64,000 nt of DNA from Bombus terrestris (GCF_910591885.1 NC_063278.1:3807501-3871500), one strand, 5' to 3'. Counted from the stretch's first letter, positions 1-12,830 are shown. The notes: generated by a model not told the origin, from the sequence alone. Numbers and translations are program-made.

Positions 1-897
1 TCGAAGATCAGGCAAGAAGCGTCGAGAAAGAAACGCCTGTAGCGAGGGCGTTGATCACTGCAAGACCAACAATGGTCCGGTAGAGGCTGATGGCTGCATG
101 CACCGTTGAATTCTTATTACGAATCTGATTACTCTTTTGTCGAAACAAGTACAATCGGTCAGAGAGATATTTGGACTGGAAGAATAGCTTAACTCTTGTG
201 CTCGATGGTTTAAGCGCGCAACAAGTTGCAGGAATAATACGCCAGCTGTTGGCTACTCGTACGAGAGGGCTAATTAGTATCGTACGACTTCATACAGAAG
301 GAACGTCGGTCTATCGTTGTTGCAAAGTACAGTTCAACCCTCCAATCCGATACTTTTGCACATCGCTACACCACTGAGTCCGTTCTTAACCCAGCCATCA
401 GAGTTCCCCTTCTCTATCATAAAACCACAGCTAACCCGCCATCAGCTACATTGTAACAGCAACATCAACCATCCCATCGACTACCCGGTATAAAAGAAAA
501 AGAAACACGGACAAAGGTGCCGCGTTCTACCTGGCTCTCGATAAAGAGAAAGAAACGGGGAAAATAAAAACATCGCGCGTTATTGGATAGTAATAACCAA
601 CGTTCGAATCGCGTTGGCTTGGCCCTGCCGAGCGAATCTCCAGTAATCCTGGATTGTCGTCTTCTATGAATCCAGACGTGAACGGACGAATCACCGCAAC
701 CAGGAACTCGCGAGTAATCGCCGAACTTTCTTCCAACGATAAAAATCGATACACGAATTGTAGAAAAGAAGAAAGAAAAGAAGAGAAGTAGGTTAGAATT
801 CCGACTAATAAGGCCAAACTCGACTCGACTTGGGAAACGTCGTCGCGCAAGTACAATGTCTCCGGTCTTGTACTCTTGTTCGTATCCACGCGCTCGA
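1..897. other. Non-coding stretch, no gene recognised
   Basis: Mixed-composition DNA. Open frames on both strands overlap each other and have biased composition, with no domain or convincing splice context. I see no RNA gene or transposon here. Confidence 0.5.
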
Positions 898-971
898 TAG
901 AGACAGAGATGAAGAGAAAGAGAAAGAGAGAGAGAGGGAAAGAGAGAAGAGAAAAAGGAAAAAGAAGGAAG
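898..971. repeat. GA/GAAA purine-rich low-complexity tract
   Basis: An almost pure purine tract on the plus strand made of GA, GAAA and GGAAA units. It generates open frames of Glu/Arg/Lys on one strand and Ser/Leu/Phe on the other. These frames are by-products of the repeat, not genes. Confidence 0.85.
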
Positions 972-1261
972 GCTGCGTAATACGCGTGGCCCGGGGAATA
1001 GAAAACGGCAGGAAGTTGGCCGATGCCAGCCAAAACAAAGGAAAACCACCAAACGAGACGTAGATACGAATCTTCAAGCGTGGGATCGCCGCGTACAAGC
1101 ATCGTGCGTCGAAGCGTTCGACGTGGTGGCTCTAACCAGGAAATATCTGGGACACGGTAACGATGTTCGAGGCCTCTCTGGCCCCGTAATTTCCACGCCA
1201 CGACGAAAAAGAATTTTGTTCCAATTAGAGAACCGCTTTTCGCCGGCGAAATAAAACGAAT

Positions 1262-1265
<4 letters not shown>

Positions 1266-1294
<29 letters not shown>
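1266..1294. repeat. (GA)n microsatellite
   Basis: About fourteen uninterrupted GA dinucleotides. A simple repeat likely to vary in length between individuals. Confidence 0.95.
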
Positions 1295-1297
<3 letters not shown>

Positions 1298-4200
1298 AAC
1301 AAAGAAGGAACGAGCAAAGATGGAACAGCATTTTAACTGACGTGATGGTGAGTGGTGACGGATAAGGATGGGTAGGCTTTAGGCGAGGGAATTTTGACGT
1401 TCGCCTTTTATTCGGGAGATGGTTAATGAAAGTTGTGACTGGATGAGGAATTAGACTTATTTAGGATTAGATTTCGTAATTTCGTGAGGCGAAATTTAGT
1501 CCTCGAGTCGTTTTGATAAATCGAGCTTTGAATTTGTTGACGCTCGTTATAATTAGTAATTTAATCTTATTAATCGTGTCGTTATAATCTAATTTAATGA
1601 ATTACCGAGATTTTTAGCAGGTCATATTGTTCTAAACATTATTATCAGTGATCTATATCGAATTAACAACGATAAATTCCTATTAAATAGCGCTATATTT
1701 CCAAGAATGATAATGATGTTGGCAATTTATATTTCTAGAAATAATAATGTCAGTTGTCAATCTATATGCATGTTTAATCATTGAATAATCAGAGTAACGA
1801 AATTTATTCTTCATGGGTGTGGTAATAGAGCTCGTAGACAGACTGACGTGTACATACATATGCAAGTTGCAGAAACATAGATAATGACTGAAGAATGTAA
1901 ACAGGATAATCGGTAAACATTAAGCATACTTACATGATAAATCAATTTATGATCATTTATAACGTCTTAATCCTATTGAAATATAAAAAAGCCATCTTTT
2001 TCTGCGACTATTTCCACATACTTATACGTGAAATTTATGACGGCAACAAATTAATTATTGCGACACAACCACCTATTCATTCTTCGCTACTGATCTCATT
2101 TACAGTAGGGTAAAAAAAAAAAGAAAAAAAATTCATCAACGAGGCAGTTTAAATTCGGTGAATCATCCAGTGCGTCGTTCCATCGATAATTTCATATTTC
2201 GCGGCTGAATTTTAAACCTGACCAAATTAAACGTCGTCGAATTAACATAACTTCTAATGGAAACTATACCTCATGATTTGAATAGTATAACAGGAAAGAT
2301 ATTATTATTACAGTTTTTTCCAAACACCCAACAGGTTATTGCGACAGCCATATGTTGCAATGAATTATCCGTATACAAGATATTTTCATTTAGAAGAAAC
2401 TTTATTAATTATACATACACGTGACTTAATAAGTTATACGGATAAAAGTTCCTATGGAAAAATGTTACGAAGTTGCAGCAATTAATCGTATCTTTTATCA
2501 AGTCTGTAATCTGCGTGACAGTCGATCCAAGTTTTAAAGAAATCACCAAACGAGCGAAAAATATTCTCTTTAAATAAATTGAGCGATTAGGCGATTTCTA
2601 TGATATTGTGGCAATTGTAAAATTTCATTGCAAAGTCTCATTTGATGTCTTACCGAACACGTTACAGTTATACACGGAAATCTATTAACACTGGCAGTTT
2701 ATGACTGCTGACTTGTATTTCACTAATAATATTACTTTAATTGTACACACAAGAAGATACGCATAAATAGTAATTTCAACCGAGTCACGAATAATCCACT
2801 ATAATGGCGGATACGGTTGTTAAAGAGATTATAAAATTTATATAATAATTTCAACCAAGTTACGAATAACCCATTGCTGGTTAGTTAATGCGCCCGTAAT
2901 CAGTCGACTAAAAAAAGGAATTCCAGTTATGAGGAGTTGAACGAGGAACGTATAAGGCGGTCAGAAGCCACGTTGATCAACTCCGTAAATTGAAATACGG
3001 TAGAGAAATGGCAATTATTTCTCGAAATTTCCCTTGAAATTTGCTTATTAATTACTTACACGATCTTTCCGTAATAAGCGAAATTCACGGGTACAGCCAC
3101 CACTCCCTGAATTTTCCACGCGTCGAATATTAATTACGTATCCAGCGGAAATTAGCGAAATCGAGAACTTCGTACGCAATCGAATCGGCCAGTTTCGCTT
3201 CCGAGAGACTCAGATTGGTCGCGGTTAACGCATTGATGGCGAACAAGGTTCGCAATCAGCTACACCGAAGAAAGGCAAAGAAAGAAATCGAAGCAACAAA
3301 TTTCCCTAATTTGCCCGATATAGACATAAAACTGGTCGATAAACTAAGCGATATAATTAGGAAACTAGTTGAAGAACGCGGCTGATCGACGCAAGTTCCG
3401 ATCCAGTTGGCAAAGGTCTGTGACAGAAATGAAATTCAGAGAAGTTAATTCAGAAGCTAGTAAACCGGATATACCGGTAACGCTTGTGTTAGCGTATTAG
3501 GGTTATTCCCGAAGCCGAATAAACCGCGACGATAGTAAGTTCCACTGGCAATTTTGCCGGAGGCCGCCTATGCTTGAGAACTCGACTGGCGATACTCGTT
3601 ACATAAGGCGGGCAAAATACCGCGCGTAACGCCTTTTCCATTCGGAAGACCGATTAATTTTCCACTTAATTGCCACGCGTCGCTAGTCTTGACAGCAACG
3701 AACAGATCCGTTGCTATCGGTTGAGGCGCGATTTCCTCATCACCGTAGGATATGTTGATAGCCTCGTACGGATGACAGAAGGAATAAAATTTGGGATTTT
3801 AAGACAGCGAAGAGCAAGTTGCAAAGTTGAAAAAAATAATAGACTTTGAATAAAATGTTCAATTTGTAAAAGTATAGCGTTGTATAATGGTAAGATCGAA
3901 TAACCATAAAATGCTAAAGTTATTAAGCGGTGGATTCGTGAAGTAAAATTGGAAATTCCTAATATTCTTCATTTCATAACACCTTTTTTAATTGCCACTA
4001 TCGTGACTGTGCAATGTTTCAATTTAACGCGTAGACGTATATAACCTACGCATTGCTAATAAACGATTTCCTCATCGTAATACGATGTTCCGCCATAGAC
4101 GACGATCAATAAAATTTCGAATTTAGCATTCGTGGAATTCTAATGTTGTGATCTTGGAAAATTGTAAACTTTCGAACAGCTTCGATTTCTTCAAAAATAC

Positions 4201-5891
4201 CGCCATGTGGAAATATAAAGACGAACAATCGTAAAATTGCGTAATTACGTTCCATCATTTTATACGATTTCGTATGATACTTTCGAGCATACGGATTGAA
4301 GGGGTCGCGTATACTTTTCCAAAAATTTGATTTCATTTTTCCTTCCATCCTGCTGGTCTTTGTCCCAGTTTTATCGCGGTAAATCGCTTGATATAAATGG
4401 CTACCTCGGCGCGAAGAGAATTCAAAGCAAATTTTCTCAGATTTCTCGATAAGAGATTTTATTACACTGTATTTCAACCGTAACACCTCCCGAAATCTCG
4501 TACATCAACGTTTCTCGCCACTTACAACTTGTCTCGAGCTTTCCTCCAGAGAAGTCCGTAAATTGCCAAAGGGTTACCTGAGACTCTTTCTTTCAGCTCG
4601 GTATCGTCTAGCGATGATTATCGCGTTCAGACTTTGTCGAGGCTTTAAACAGGTTTAGGAAGGTGGTTTTCAACTTGGCGCAGGTGGCAACCGAATTTTT
4701 GGTAGTCTGTGGCGAAGGAATTCCTGTCACTTAGGATTTCCACGTTAAGGTGATATGCGATTCTGAAGATTAAAAAGAAACAAAGAAAAGAAGGAAAGAA
4801 AAAGTGAATCTACCATCTTCCTTCGCCTACAAATATTTGGTAAAAGATGAAGGTTTCTGTAGGAAATTTTAAAAAAGCAACGTCTTAACACTGGACTAGT
4901 ATCTTTTTTATCGAATAAAATTACAAAATGGCACAGTGGTACGACACTATCTGGCTCCATATCCAGCTAAATCTTACTTGCACTCAGCGGCAAATGTGAC
5001 TGGAATGTAAAAAGTAAAACAATTTTGTGCGAGCCTAAACAGAAATAGACTATCTGCAATGTGGCCTATAATTTTCCTGTTATCTCAATCCGTTACATTT
5101 GTACAAACGTTCCAAGTTCGCTTTTTTTCAGCGACAAGTAAAGTTTTGCCTTCAACGAGCCACCGTCTCCTTCTTCTCCATAATCTTTGAAAAAATCCTA
5201 CGCTACACTGAAGATAATCTATCTTCGTTCAAGCTCGCGGAAAAATTGTGTACTTCCTTACATTGCAGTCACATTTGCCGCTGGATAGCAGCAAAGCAAA
5301 CGAGCTATAGCTCGAAATGGAGTCAGATAACGTTGAACCATTTCGCCATTTTGGAAGGTTGCATTGGTAAAAGGAATATGAACGCAAAATTAAGGCGTTG
5401 CTCGTAGTTTCCTATAAAAATCTTGATCCTACGCCGAATACTTCGAGGTGAAAAAAAAAAAAAAATGGTAAATTTACCCTATTTTTTTTAGACTTCCAAG
5501 ATAGCACACATCCTTAAGCTTCGGTCAGTTGTTTACTTTGATGGAAGTTTATTTTTCTCTCGAGTCTACGCGTTTAAGATTAAAATACCAAACTGACACT
5601 TTAAACGATCGATTAAGCTAAAGTTTCCTGCCTGTTGGTGTTGTTTGTTTAGCTTAGCGTCGGGTAAATTTCCACTGATATTTCAGAGTTGTAATATTCT
5701 GCGGCCTGGTCGTTCCAACGTCGTCCCTGTGAAACCACGAATTTAACAAAAAGCAAAATCCTCCAAATGTTCGTTCAGTGTAAAATTCCAACGTCGTTCG
5801 GTGTACAGAAAAAAGTTTAGAGAAAAGGATAAACAAAAGCAAGGAAAAGAGGTTCGAGTTGTCGAGGCTCCCTCTTCGAAACTATTAAGAT
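1295..5891. other. AT-rich non-coding stretch
   Basis: About 4.6 kb of AT-rich sequence with short scattered homopolymers, for example A-runs near 2117-2140 and 5452-5465. Open frames are short and isolated on both strands and show no family motif. The most GC-rich part, about 3100-3750, contains nothing I can assign. No gene, RNA or transposon recognised. Confidence 0.5.
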
Positions 5892-5912
5892 AAGAGAGAG
5901 AGAGAGAGAGAG
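5892..5912. repeat. (GA)n microsatellite
   Basis: About ten GA units in a row, followed by ordinary AT-rich DNA. Confidence 0.92.
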
Positions 5913-7380
5913 GTTGGAATAGCAAGAAGCGATTAATTTATAAGGCCTTCGGATTAGTTTATAAAAAGCTCGGCTCTGCCCTCGTGGATGAATATGTATC
6001 ACTAAAAATAAGTCGCTACTGGAGCATGCACACCGATCGACGCCGACGAGTCCATGTTTTTTTCCGTAATACACCGCGCTTACCGTTAGTTAACATTCCG
6101 CTAGAAAATGGTGACTCACGCAGGCTAAACGTATTTTCAGAAGGCGACTAGAAATTGATGGAAACCGTTGACCAATCGAGTTCGACTCATATTCGTTTAT
6201 TGTGCAGACGATGTTGCCTTTTTGCAGGCAGTGGCTCGCCAAGGTATTTGAACATTTCTGAAAACCTTGTAATAATACGGGTAAGCCGTAAACCTGTTGC
6301 TCCAAATGAAATCGAACACATTAGTCTACCCAATCCGGTAGCAAAATCAAGTTTAAAACCGGTCAACGTTTCCAAGATTATTGTCTAGACAAGCGTCGTG
6401 AAATGTCGAATCGACTTCCACTTATCGATCCGCTATTTCCTGGATATTATTTTCTTTTTCTCTTTTCCTTTTCTCTACCTTTACCTTTATAATTGGCAAG
6501 CGGAGAGAAATTTCACAGTTGCGAGATCTTTTACAGCGATCACTTGGCCTGAGCTTCTTCGTCGCGTGAACAACGTCCTCCGGACACGATACAAATGAGT
6601 AGATAGATAACGAAAAAAAAGATACGTGAAAGTCGAAACGAGCAGACAATTTTAATTACGGAACAGGTGACGCCGGTATACCCAGGTTTACACGGATAAC
6701 ATTGAAATACTTGGATGCGATATTACTCTGGCTATTTCTGGCGTATATTTAAGCAAAACCTGTATCCAAACGTTCTAAGCATACGTTCGAAATACAAACT
6801 GTTGTTAAAAATAGCGCATTAATAATTTATGAACCTTGACGAGCGAACCCCGCCATCCGAGTCGCTTTCAAAAGAATTTTGTCGCTTGAGAAACTTTCGC
6901 GTTGATCACTTACGAAATTATTACATTGCTATTTCTGATCTATGGTATGGATGGTTCCATGGCCAGTTTCAAAGTCATCACAGCTTGAAACTTACTAAAT
7001 TTCGTAATTTGGTGTATCGGAAATTTTCATATCATTCCACGTATTTTGAATATACTTACGCGCGTATTAAATTATCGGTATACGAAACTAAAATACGCTT
7101 TGTCGCAGCATCTCAAGGTTTCGTTCGAACGTTATTTCCAATATCGATGTGTCGAATATACCAAGGCAACGAACGACGCTAATTTATTGAATGGCTTGAT
7201 ACAATTCAAAGTCCGTCTAAATCGAAAAATCTCCATGAAAAATACACAACGATTAATATTCGATACGCGTTTACCTCAAAAGACCAAGACAAAGACCTTC
7301 AGCGTTCGTCGAATTTCGCCTGTACCACTTCTTCCATAGCCGAGTTTGCTCTACCTGCCGATTCGTCTAATAACTTTCCA
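5913..7380. other. Non-coding stretch, no gene recognised
   Basis: Open frames between about 6090 and 7339 overlap on opposite strands or in neighbouring frames and resemble no family I know. No RNA gene or mobile element seen. Confidence 0.45.
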
Positions 7381-7440
7381 CCGGAAAGCTGTGCCGTGCG
7401 TGCGTGTGTGTAGGTAACAAGACAGGTTCTACCACCCTGG

Positions 7441-7498
7441 CCTGGCATACTCTGACATTTGCCAGGTTGATAGCCGGCGAGTGGTTCACCTATAAGAG
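7441..7498 (+). promoter_or_regulatory. Possible core promoter with inverted repeat and TATA-like box
   Basis: In a locally GC-richer patch (about 7380-7670), a perfect 7-bp inverted repeat, CCTGGCA at 7441-7447 and TGCCAGG at 7460-7466, is followed by a TATA-like word TATAAGAG at 7491-7498. Sequence 25-35 bases downstream could hold a start site, but no strong initiator is visible. TATA-like words are common by chance in AT-rich DNA, so this is a weak call. Confidence 0.2.
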
Positions 7499-7739
7499 AG
7501 CCGTGGTCGCCGCGTTACATTTACAACGTGGCCTGCGTGTTGTCCAAGGGATACACGCGTGCTTGCGTGCACCGGTGTCATAACCGTAGGTAGAGTACGT
7601 GCACCAAGCCGAACTGTTCTCTCAGAGTTCTCTGTCGAGCTTCTTTGAATTTTACAGGCCCGTCACACGTAGAAGAGCCTGTAGGCTTCCATTTTTTATT
7701 CTCATACATCGACGGTTTAGTTCCGTTAAACTGTCACCC

Positions 7740-7749
7740 GATAATAATA

Positions 7750-7780
<31 letters not shown>

Positions 7781-7786
7781 TGATAA
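7740..7786. repeat. (AAT)n trinucleotide microsatellite
   Basis: About fifteen AAT/TAA units with one early TAG and one late TGA interruption. Read in frame it gives runs of Asn or Ile, which explains the open frames across it. Confidence 0.95.
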
Positions 7787-9314
7787 TCGACGTTTCATCG
7801 AGTCGCAGAATTCGGCCAATAAAATATGCAAATGGTCATCATCTTGCTAAAAGCTGAAATTGGTAAAAAAAGAACGCGGCTAAAAGATAGTGGATTCGCG
7901 TGTAACTACGCTTATAATTACGATCCAATGACGACAAGCACGAGAATCGATCCTGGTTTTTATAGATCGACCCGTTTAATTATTTCGCTAATCAGATAGG
8001 CAAAAAGATATTCCTCATTATGGTAAATGAGACAGTTTCCTATTTGACATAAAAATAGAATTAAAGATGGATAAGTCGTGTTCACCTGTGTACTTCCATT
8101 TAAATTGTATTATCTCGTCTGCATCGGATAACGTATTAACTTTACACGTCAAGATAATCAAGCCGATACACACCGTAGTACGTGTGCTAAAATTTGCATA
8201 GCAGAGAGAAATATTATTCTTAATGAATCGTAACGACGCATACCGAGCGATTTAACAGCGTACAGTGAATAATTTAAGTGAATATAACGCGTACCGTTCT
8301 TAATTTCTCTAAACGTATCAGATGGTACGTAAATATCAGCAAGAGACGCGCCAACGCGCGAATCCAATAACGTTTCGCCGTCGTTCCTTAAAATCGTACG
8401 TACGTAGAAACTCGATGAATAAATTTGGATCGACTAAACTGAATGACAGATCGGGCTAATTTCTCCTCGCTCGACGAACAACCTCTCAGCGATGCTTTTC
8501 TCGTAGCTGATACAGTCAAATTGAATCTTCGCCCCCGTAGTAAACGGCGCGTGCAAATGGCCGTATTGTTGGGCCCCCCTGGGCGCATTGTTTTGCTCTC
8601 GTACAAATTGGAAGCTTTTCGCAGATTAAATCGGACAATGCGAACGAAACGAAGCGTAATAAGTACGCTTCGGTAGGCTGTGTCTCGCCGCGGGGTGCAA
8701 CCATCCCGATAATCCTTCCATCGCTCATCGATATCATCGACTTCGTCAACTCGACGTGTACCGCGGTTCGTAAACACAGTGAGATTAAACTGCATCCATA
8801 AATTCAGTAAAACGTCCATCATATCCGCCTATATATTCGAATATATTTCGAATTTCCTTGACGAATTTTCACTTGGACTGGCCATCGTTGTTGTACAATA
8901 GAGATTACATTTACTGGTATAAATATGATTTTTACAGAGTTTGACAAATAACCGTGGTGATTAGACACTCGAGATGTTAATGACAATGATCTTAGGTCAA
9001 TGAATCCACGGTCAACGGGGTAAATCTTACGTTAAACGTAGAATATATTTTGAAGCACAAGGTAACGTTCGCTGTGACGCTCGCTATAATAATGCACATA
9101 AAGACGATGTGAAACTGTCCAAGGAAATCGCAAGAATAAAAGACTGATGAAAACTTTCCTCTCCCTACGATCGCGTTCGTTCGTTGCATATTGGTCGGGG
9201 ATACCAACAAAATTGCAGCCGCCGTTGCTAGGCAGACCCGCGTAGAGCTGACATTTCTCCTGCCCGGGGTTTGATTGTTAATACAACGTGTGTCCCACAA
9301 TATTGGCACTTCTC
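7787..9314. other. Non-coding stretch, no gene recognised
   Basis: Ordinary AT-rich DNA with a GC-richer patch at about 8440-8780 where open frames occur on both strands. The minus-strand frame at 8992-9309 has a hydrophobic C-terminal half, but no recognisable family or splice context supports it. Confidence 0.4.
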
Positions 9315-9711
9315 TGTTGGGTAAAAACGTCCATCCCGTGATCGTGGCTACGTTCAGCGACCAGTTGCGTCACCTCAGACGTAAGCCCACTGTCACAAAT
9401 CTCGGGCAAACGTAATCGGATCGAATCATAGCAACTACTTCTAAGTGTTATCATTTAAGTACAGCTATAATAAATAGTCTAGTCGAAAGCATTGGGATCT
9501 TCCCAAAAATTCCAAAAGGAAGGCCCCGATGTCCCCTCATCTCCGACATATATATACACTAAATATTTGCCAATATCAGCAATAATTTAGCAGCGGACAG
9601 GAGAGAACTACGTACTTACTGACAGATAGTAGCGTTTAATAGCAGCGTAATAGAATACAACCTGAAGCGGCCACCTACGAATCGTCGTGGCACGGCTGAA
9701 AGTCGTGTTTC
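9315..9711 (+). mobile_element. Possible solo LTR or repeat fragment (uncertain)
   Basis: The segment has features that can occur in a retrotransposon terminal repeat: a GC-richer first part, AATAAA polyadenylation-like words inside (AATAAATA near 9468) and a short conserved-looking tail around 9500-9560. I see no second copy, primer binding site, polypurine tract or coding region nearby, so it would be at most a solo LTR. Ends are approximate. It may simply be unique DNA. Confidence 0.2.
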
Positions 9712-10443
9712 GGTGGAATTTATCGCGACAATAAAACGATTAGGGTCATTAGCGAAGACGTCTTTACCGAGCCGAGGATGAAATTCAAGTTTCGATCTCG
9801 TGAAACGTGCAACGTTGTCGAAGATACTCGCAAGAAGAAAAAAGAGAAGGAAAGAAAAGCTACATGAATATGTATATGGACGTATGGGTCGTTCGTTTTA
9901 TTGGCCACTCTTGTTCGCAGCTTTCTTCTTTTTCGCTCCTTTTTAATGGACTTGACGAATGCACGGGGAAGAACATCGAAGATGATTCGGAGAATTACCG
10001 CAGCTTCGTGCGTACGGTATACTCGTATTACTTGTACTCGTTGCGCGCGTGCTTTCGCATGGTTCATCCTAACGTTCTACCGCGGACTTTTTCTTTTTAG
10101 AAGCGACAAGTGTAATTGCCAATAATCGCGGTGTCCACGTTTGATAGGGTAGATAGGAACTAACAACGGGTGTGAATAGATCAATTAACAACAGCGCGGT
10201 AATGTAACGAGGAAATAAAATAATACGAGAAATATATCGTAATTGTCTTCTTTTCGTTTCCATTTCCACGGAATCGGAACGCGAACCAGTTTTTCATTTT
10301 AAGGATATAAAAAGAAACAACTGGAGAACAAACGTATTTTAAATAATATATGACTAGAGGAATATCCAATTGTTGAATCAGCATTCGCTTACATCTGGTT
10401 CAAACGAGATTTGCTGGAACTAAAAGTCGATAAAATTTTCCGA
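9712..10443. other. Non-coding stretch, no gene recognised
   Basis: Open frames overlap in several frames and on both strands over 9720-10269 with no family signature. Nothing else seen. Confidence 0.4.
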
Positions 10444-10508
10444 GCGCCTATAGGCGCCTACAGTATCGCAAGCGCGAATTTACCAGGCGCCTTTAGGCGC
10501 CAACAGTA
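10444..10508. repeat. Paired GC palindromes in direct repeat
   Basis: Two copies of a 22-bp unit lie 43 bp apart, at 10444-10465 and 10487-10508, and differ at two positions. Each contains an inverted repeat: GCGCCTATAGGCGC (10444-10457, a perfect palindrome) and GGCGCC-TTTA-GGCGCC (10486-10501). Both are followed by the shared tail ACAGTA. In otherwise AT-rich DNA this arrangement could be a binding site for a dimeric protein, a cruciform or hairpin, or the end of a repeat element. Nothing in the sequence decides between these. Confidence 0.85.
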
Positions 10509-12709
10509 GTCGAAGCGTTAAAATCGGATAAACGGGCCCCAGGATTATTCCAGATAATTCTACAAATCAGATTCCAAAAATACCATCGCCGTCGATTTCG
10601 CGAGAAACAAACAAGCTCGGTCAGAATGATTCTACCATTGCCGTTTCTCCCTTTCTTTACGAGCGATCGTGTCAAAAAAGAAAAGAAGGAAACAACGCGA
10701 AACGATAGGGCAAAGTAGCTGAGCAAATAAACTGGCGATTTATAAAACTCCGTTAGAGTGTCAGAAACTGGCTATGGCGGTGATTCTAACTTATTTCGCA
10801 AAGAACGAGAAAATCACGTTTTATCCGAACCAAAGGTGTCTCTGCTAACCGAAAGCGAAACGAACAAATTCGAATTCCAAAAATGGCGTTTACGTCGTAT
10901 TGCCGAGACTTTTATTGCGGCTGGCTCGGGGTTGGGGTCGGTTTTCGTTTCAGCCTGCCCGTGGAATTCGGATGAACTTGTTATTTTGCTTTCGTTTCCC
11001 AGGAAACCGTGCGAGGAATTTTTATTCCATAGTTTCCGACCGTGGCCCGGCCAAAACAGGCAGACATTGTCCTCGCTCGATTGTTCGTCTTCTTTTTCTT
11101 CTTTCTCGCGGGCGAGCCTCTTCGTCCGCCTGTTTCACTTTTTTATTCAGCTCGATAAACGTGACGGAGACACTGTTTGACGCGAACATCCAGATTCAAT
11201 TCCTTCTCGTATGTTAAAGTACGAAGGATACGAAGATCCGACGCAAGTTATTAAGACATGCGACGGTATTAGCATCGTATGGATTGTGCGAATTAATTTG
11301 ACGTTAGGTTGAAATTTTACCGCTCTGTGACGATGTGAATCGGCGATGATTCGTTCGATGACCAAGTTTATATCGCGTGACGGATAAATAAAATTGAACT
11401 TTGTTTCCAACAGACACGAAACTTAACATACGCGTCTGGTATTTAACAACAACATCGTTAAAAACAACGTTAAAAACTTGATACAAGAGCATGAAAGCTT
11501 TGAAAAGCAAAAACGGGACAAAATACGTTTATACTTTAAAAATCTGGAAAAGGAATATAAATAATTCTCTTTTTTGCTGCACGAGTTACAAATATTCGAA
11601 ACTGTCGAGCGGCGGTGTACTGCTTTTTTCGATAGCAAAAAATCCCACGAGCCGAGGTCGTCGATAATACTCAAAGTACCCGTCGATCGCCTCAAGCTGA
11701 AAATAATAATTCATATCCTTATCGATTTTCATCTCTCGAAACCGAGACGTCTGTGGCGAGTTAAAGCGTTTAATCGCCTGGATAAATGACTAGGCATTAC
11801 TTTCTCCTGTTTAAGTTTACGACGTTCCGACCGTTGCAAATCTTCTACGAGCAGAGAAAAGGGGGAAAAGAAAAAAGGGGAAAGAAACGAGAAAAGTTGT
11901 AATTGTAAAAAGCAGCGATAAACCGAACGACCATGTTTGAACGACGAATCCACGGAGTCGTTGTACGTTCGAATTAGTCGCGTCTGCGTAATCCTGTTAT
12001 TTAGGCACACGTGATTAATTATGTATGCTCGAGGATGTGCGTGCACGAACGTCCGACTGGATGCCTCTGAATCGTATTGTTCTGAAAATCGCATCGAGAT
12101 GCTCCAGAATGCGGATTGTTGTCGTTTCGATGGATTCTCCAACAAAGTTGGCCGACTTTCTGTTAAAAAATTGTGTATACGCAGTAGTAGTTGTATAACG
12201 TTCGACGACGATACGAAAAATACAATTGGAAAGAAAATTTCTGATTGGAGAAAATAACGAGAAGAGAGAAAGATTGAGAGAATAAAAATTGTTCGTAAAT
12301 TATACGAAATGCTCGAACGGAATAGAAATTTTAATTCGAGACTAGGAATTAGGAATTTGAAATAAAACGTAGTCCCAACAAAACCTACGGACACCCCCAA
12401 TTGCCAAGGATTAAATTACCATCGCTTAATTGCTCGTTCACCACCTGGCGCGCGAGTCTTCCAGGCATCCTGCTTTGGGAAATTAATCGACCAACCGGAC
12501 CACCTGCGTACAACATCATCGATACGCGGCCCTCTCGACGATTTTATTAACCTGATCCATATCAAACGATGTATCGACGAAGTCTAAATTTGGTATACCA
12601 TTCGTATTATAAAATGTTATCCTCGCGAGGGTCAGTGTCTTACAAACGCATTGAAAAAGGGCAAATTTGATGCATTAACGCGTACACTGAACAGGTATGC
12701 AACGAGGTA
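10509..12709. other. Non-coding stretch with long spurious frames
   Basis: Holds frames of 140 codons (10758-11180, plus) and 223 codons (11729-12400, minus). The first starts as a plausible soluble peptide but ends in a Ser/Phe-rich low-complexity segment. The second is rich in Phe, Ser, Leu and Arg, typical of translated AT-rich non-coding DNA. Neither shows a domain or a family I recognise. Confidence 0.4.
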
Positions 12710-12830
12710 TACAGGGTGGTTGGTAACTGGTGGTACAAGCGAAAAGGGGGTGATTCTACGCGAAAAAAGAAGTCGAAAATATAGAATAAAAATTTTTCGT
12801 TTGAGGCTTTGGGACATCGTTTACTCTACC
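12710..12830 (+). mobile_element. TACAGGGTG-type interspersed repeat fragment
   Basis: Begins TACAGGGTGGTTGGTAACTG and continues with GTGGTACAAGCG, GTGATTCTACGCG, AAGTCGAAAATATAG and GTTTGAGGCTTT. A diverged second copy lies at 47870-47955 and aligns over about 80 bp (GTGGTACAA, GTGATTCT, CGCG, AAGTCG in the same order and spacing). The TACAGGGTG start is a recurring terminus in this window and, from memory, a common end of DNA-transposon-derived repeats in insect genomes. No coding capacity remains. The right end is not defined. Confidence 0.65.

Noticed and set aside
465..1201. Minus-strand frames of 195 and 224 codons
   Set aside because: They run through the GA-rich tract, overlap each other in different frames and consist largely of Ser, Leu, Phe and Arg, as expected from translating low-complexity DNA.
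10758..11180. 140-codon plus-strand frame starting MSETGYGGDS
   Set aside because: The start looks protein-like, but the second half is Ser/Phe-rich, a second frame overlaps it and no family is recognised.
11729..12400. 223-codon minus-strand frame
   Set aside because: Phe/Ser/Leu/Arg-rich with no domain, signal or splice context; typical of non-coding AT-rich sequence with few stops by chance.
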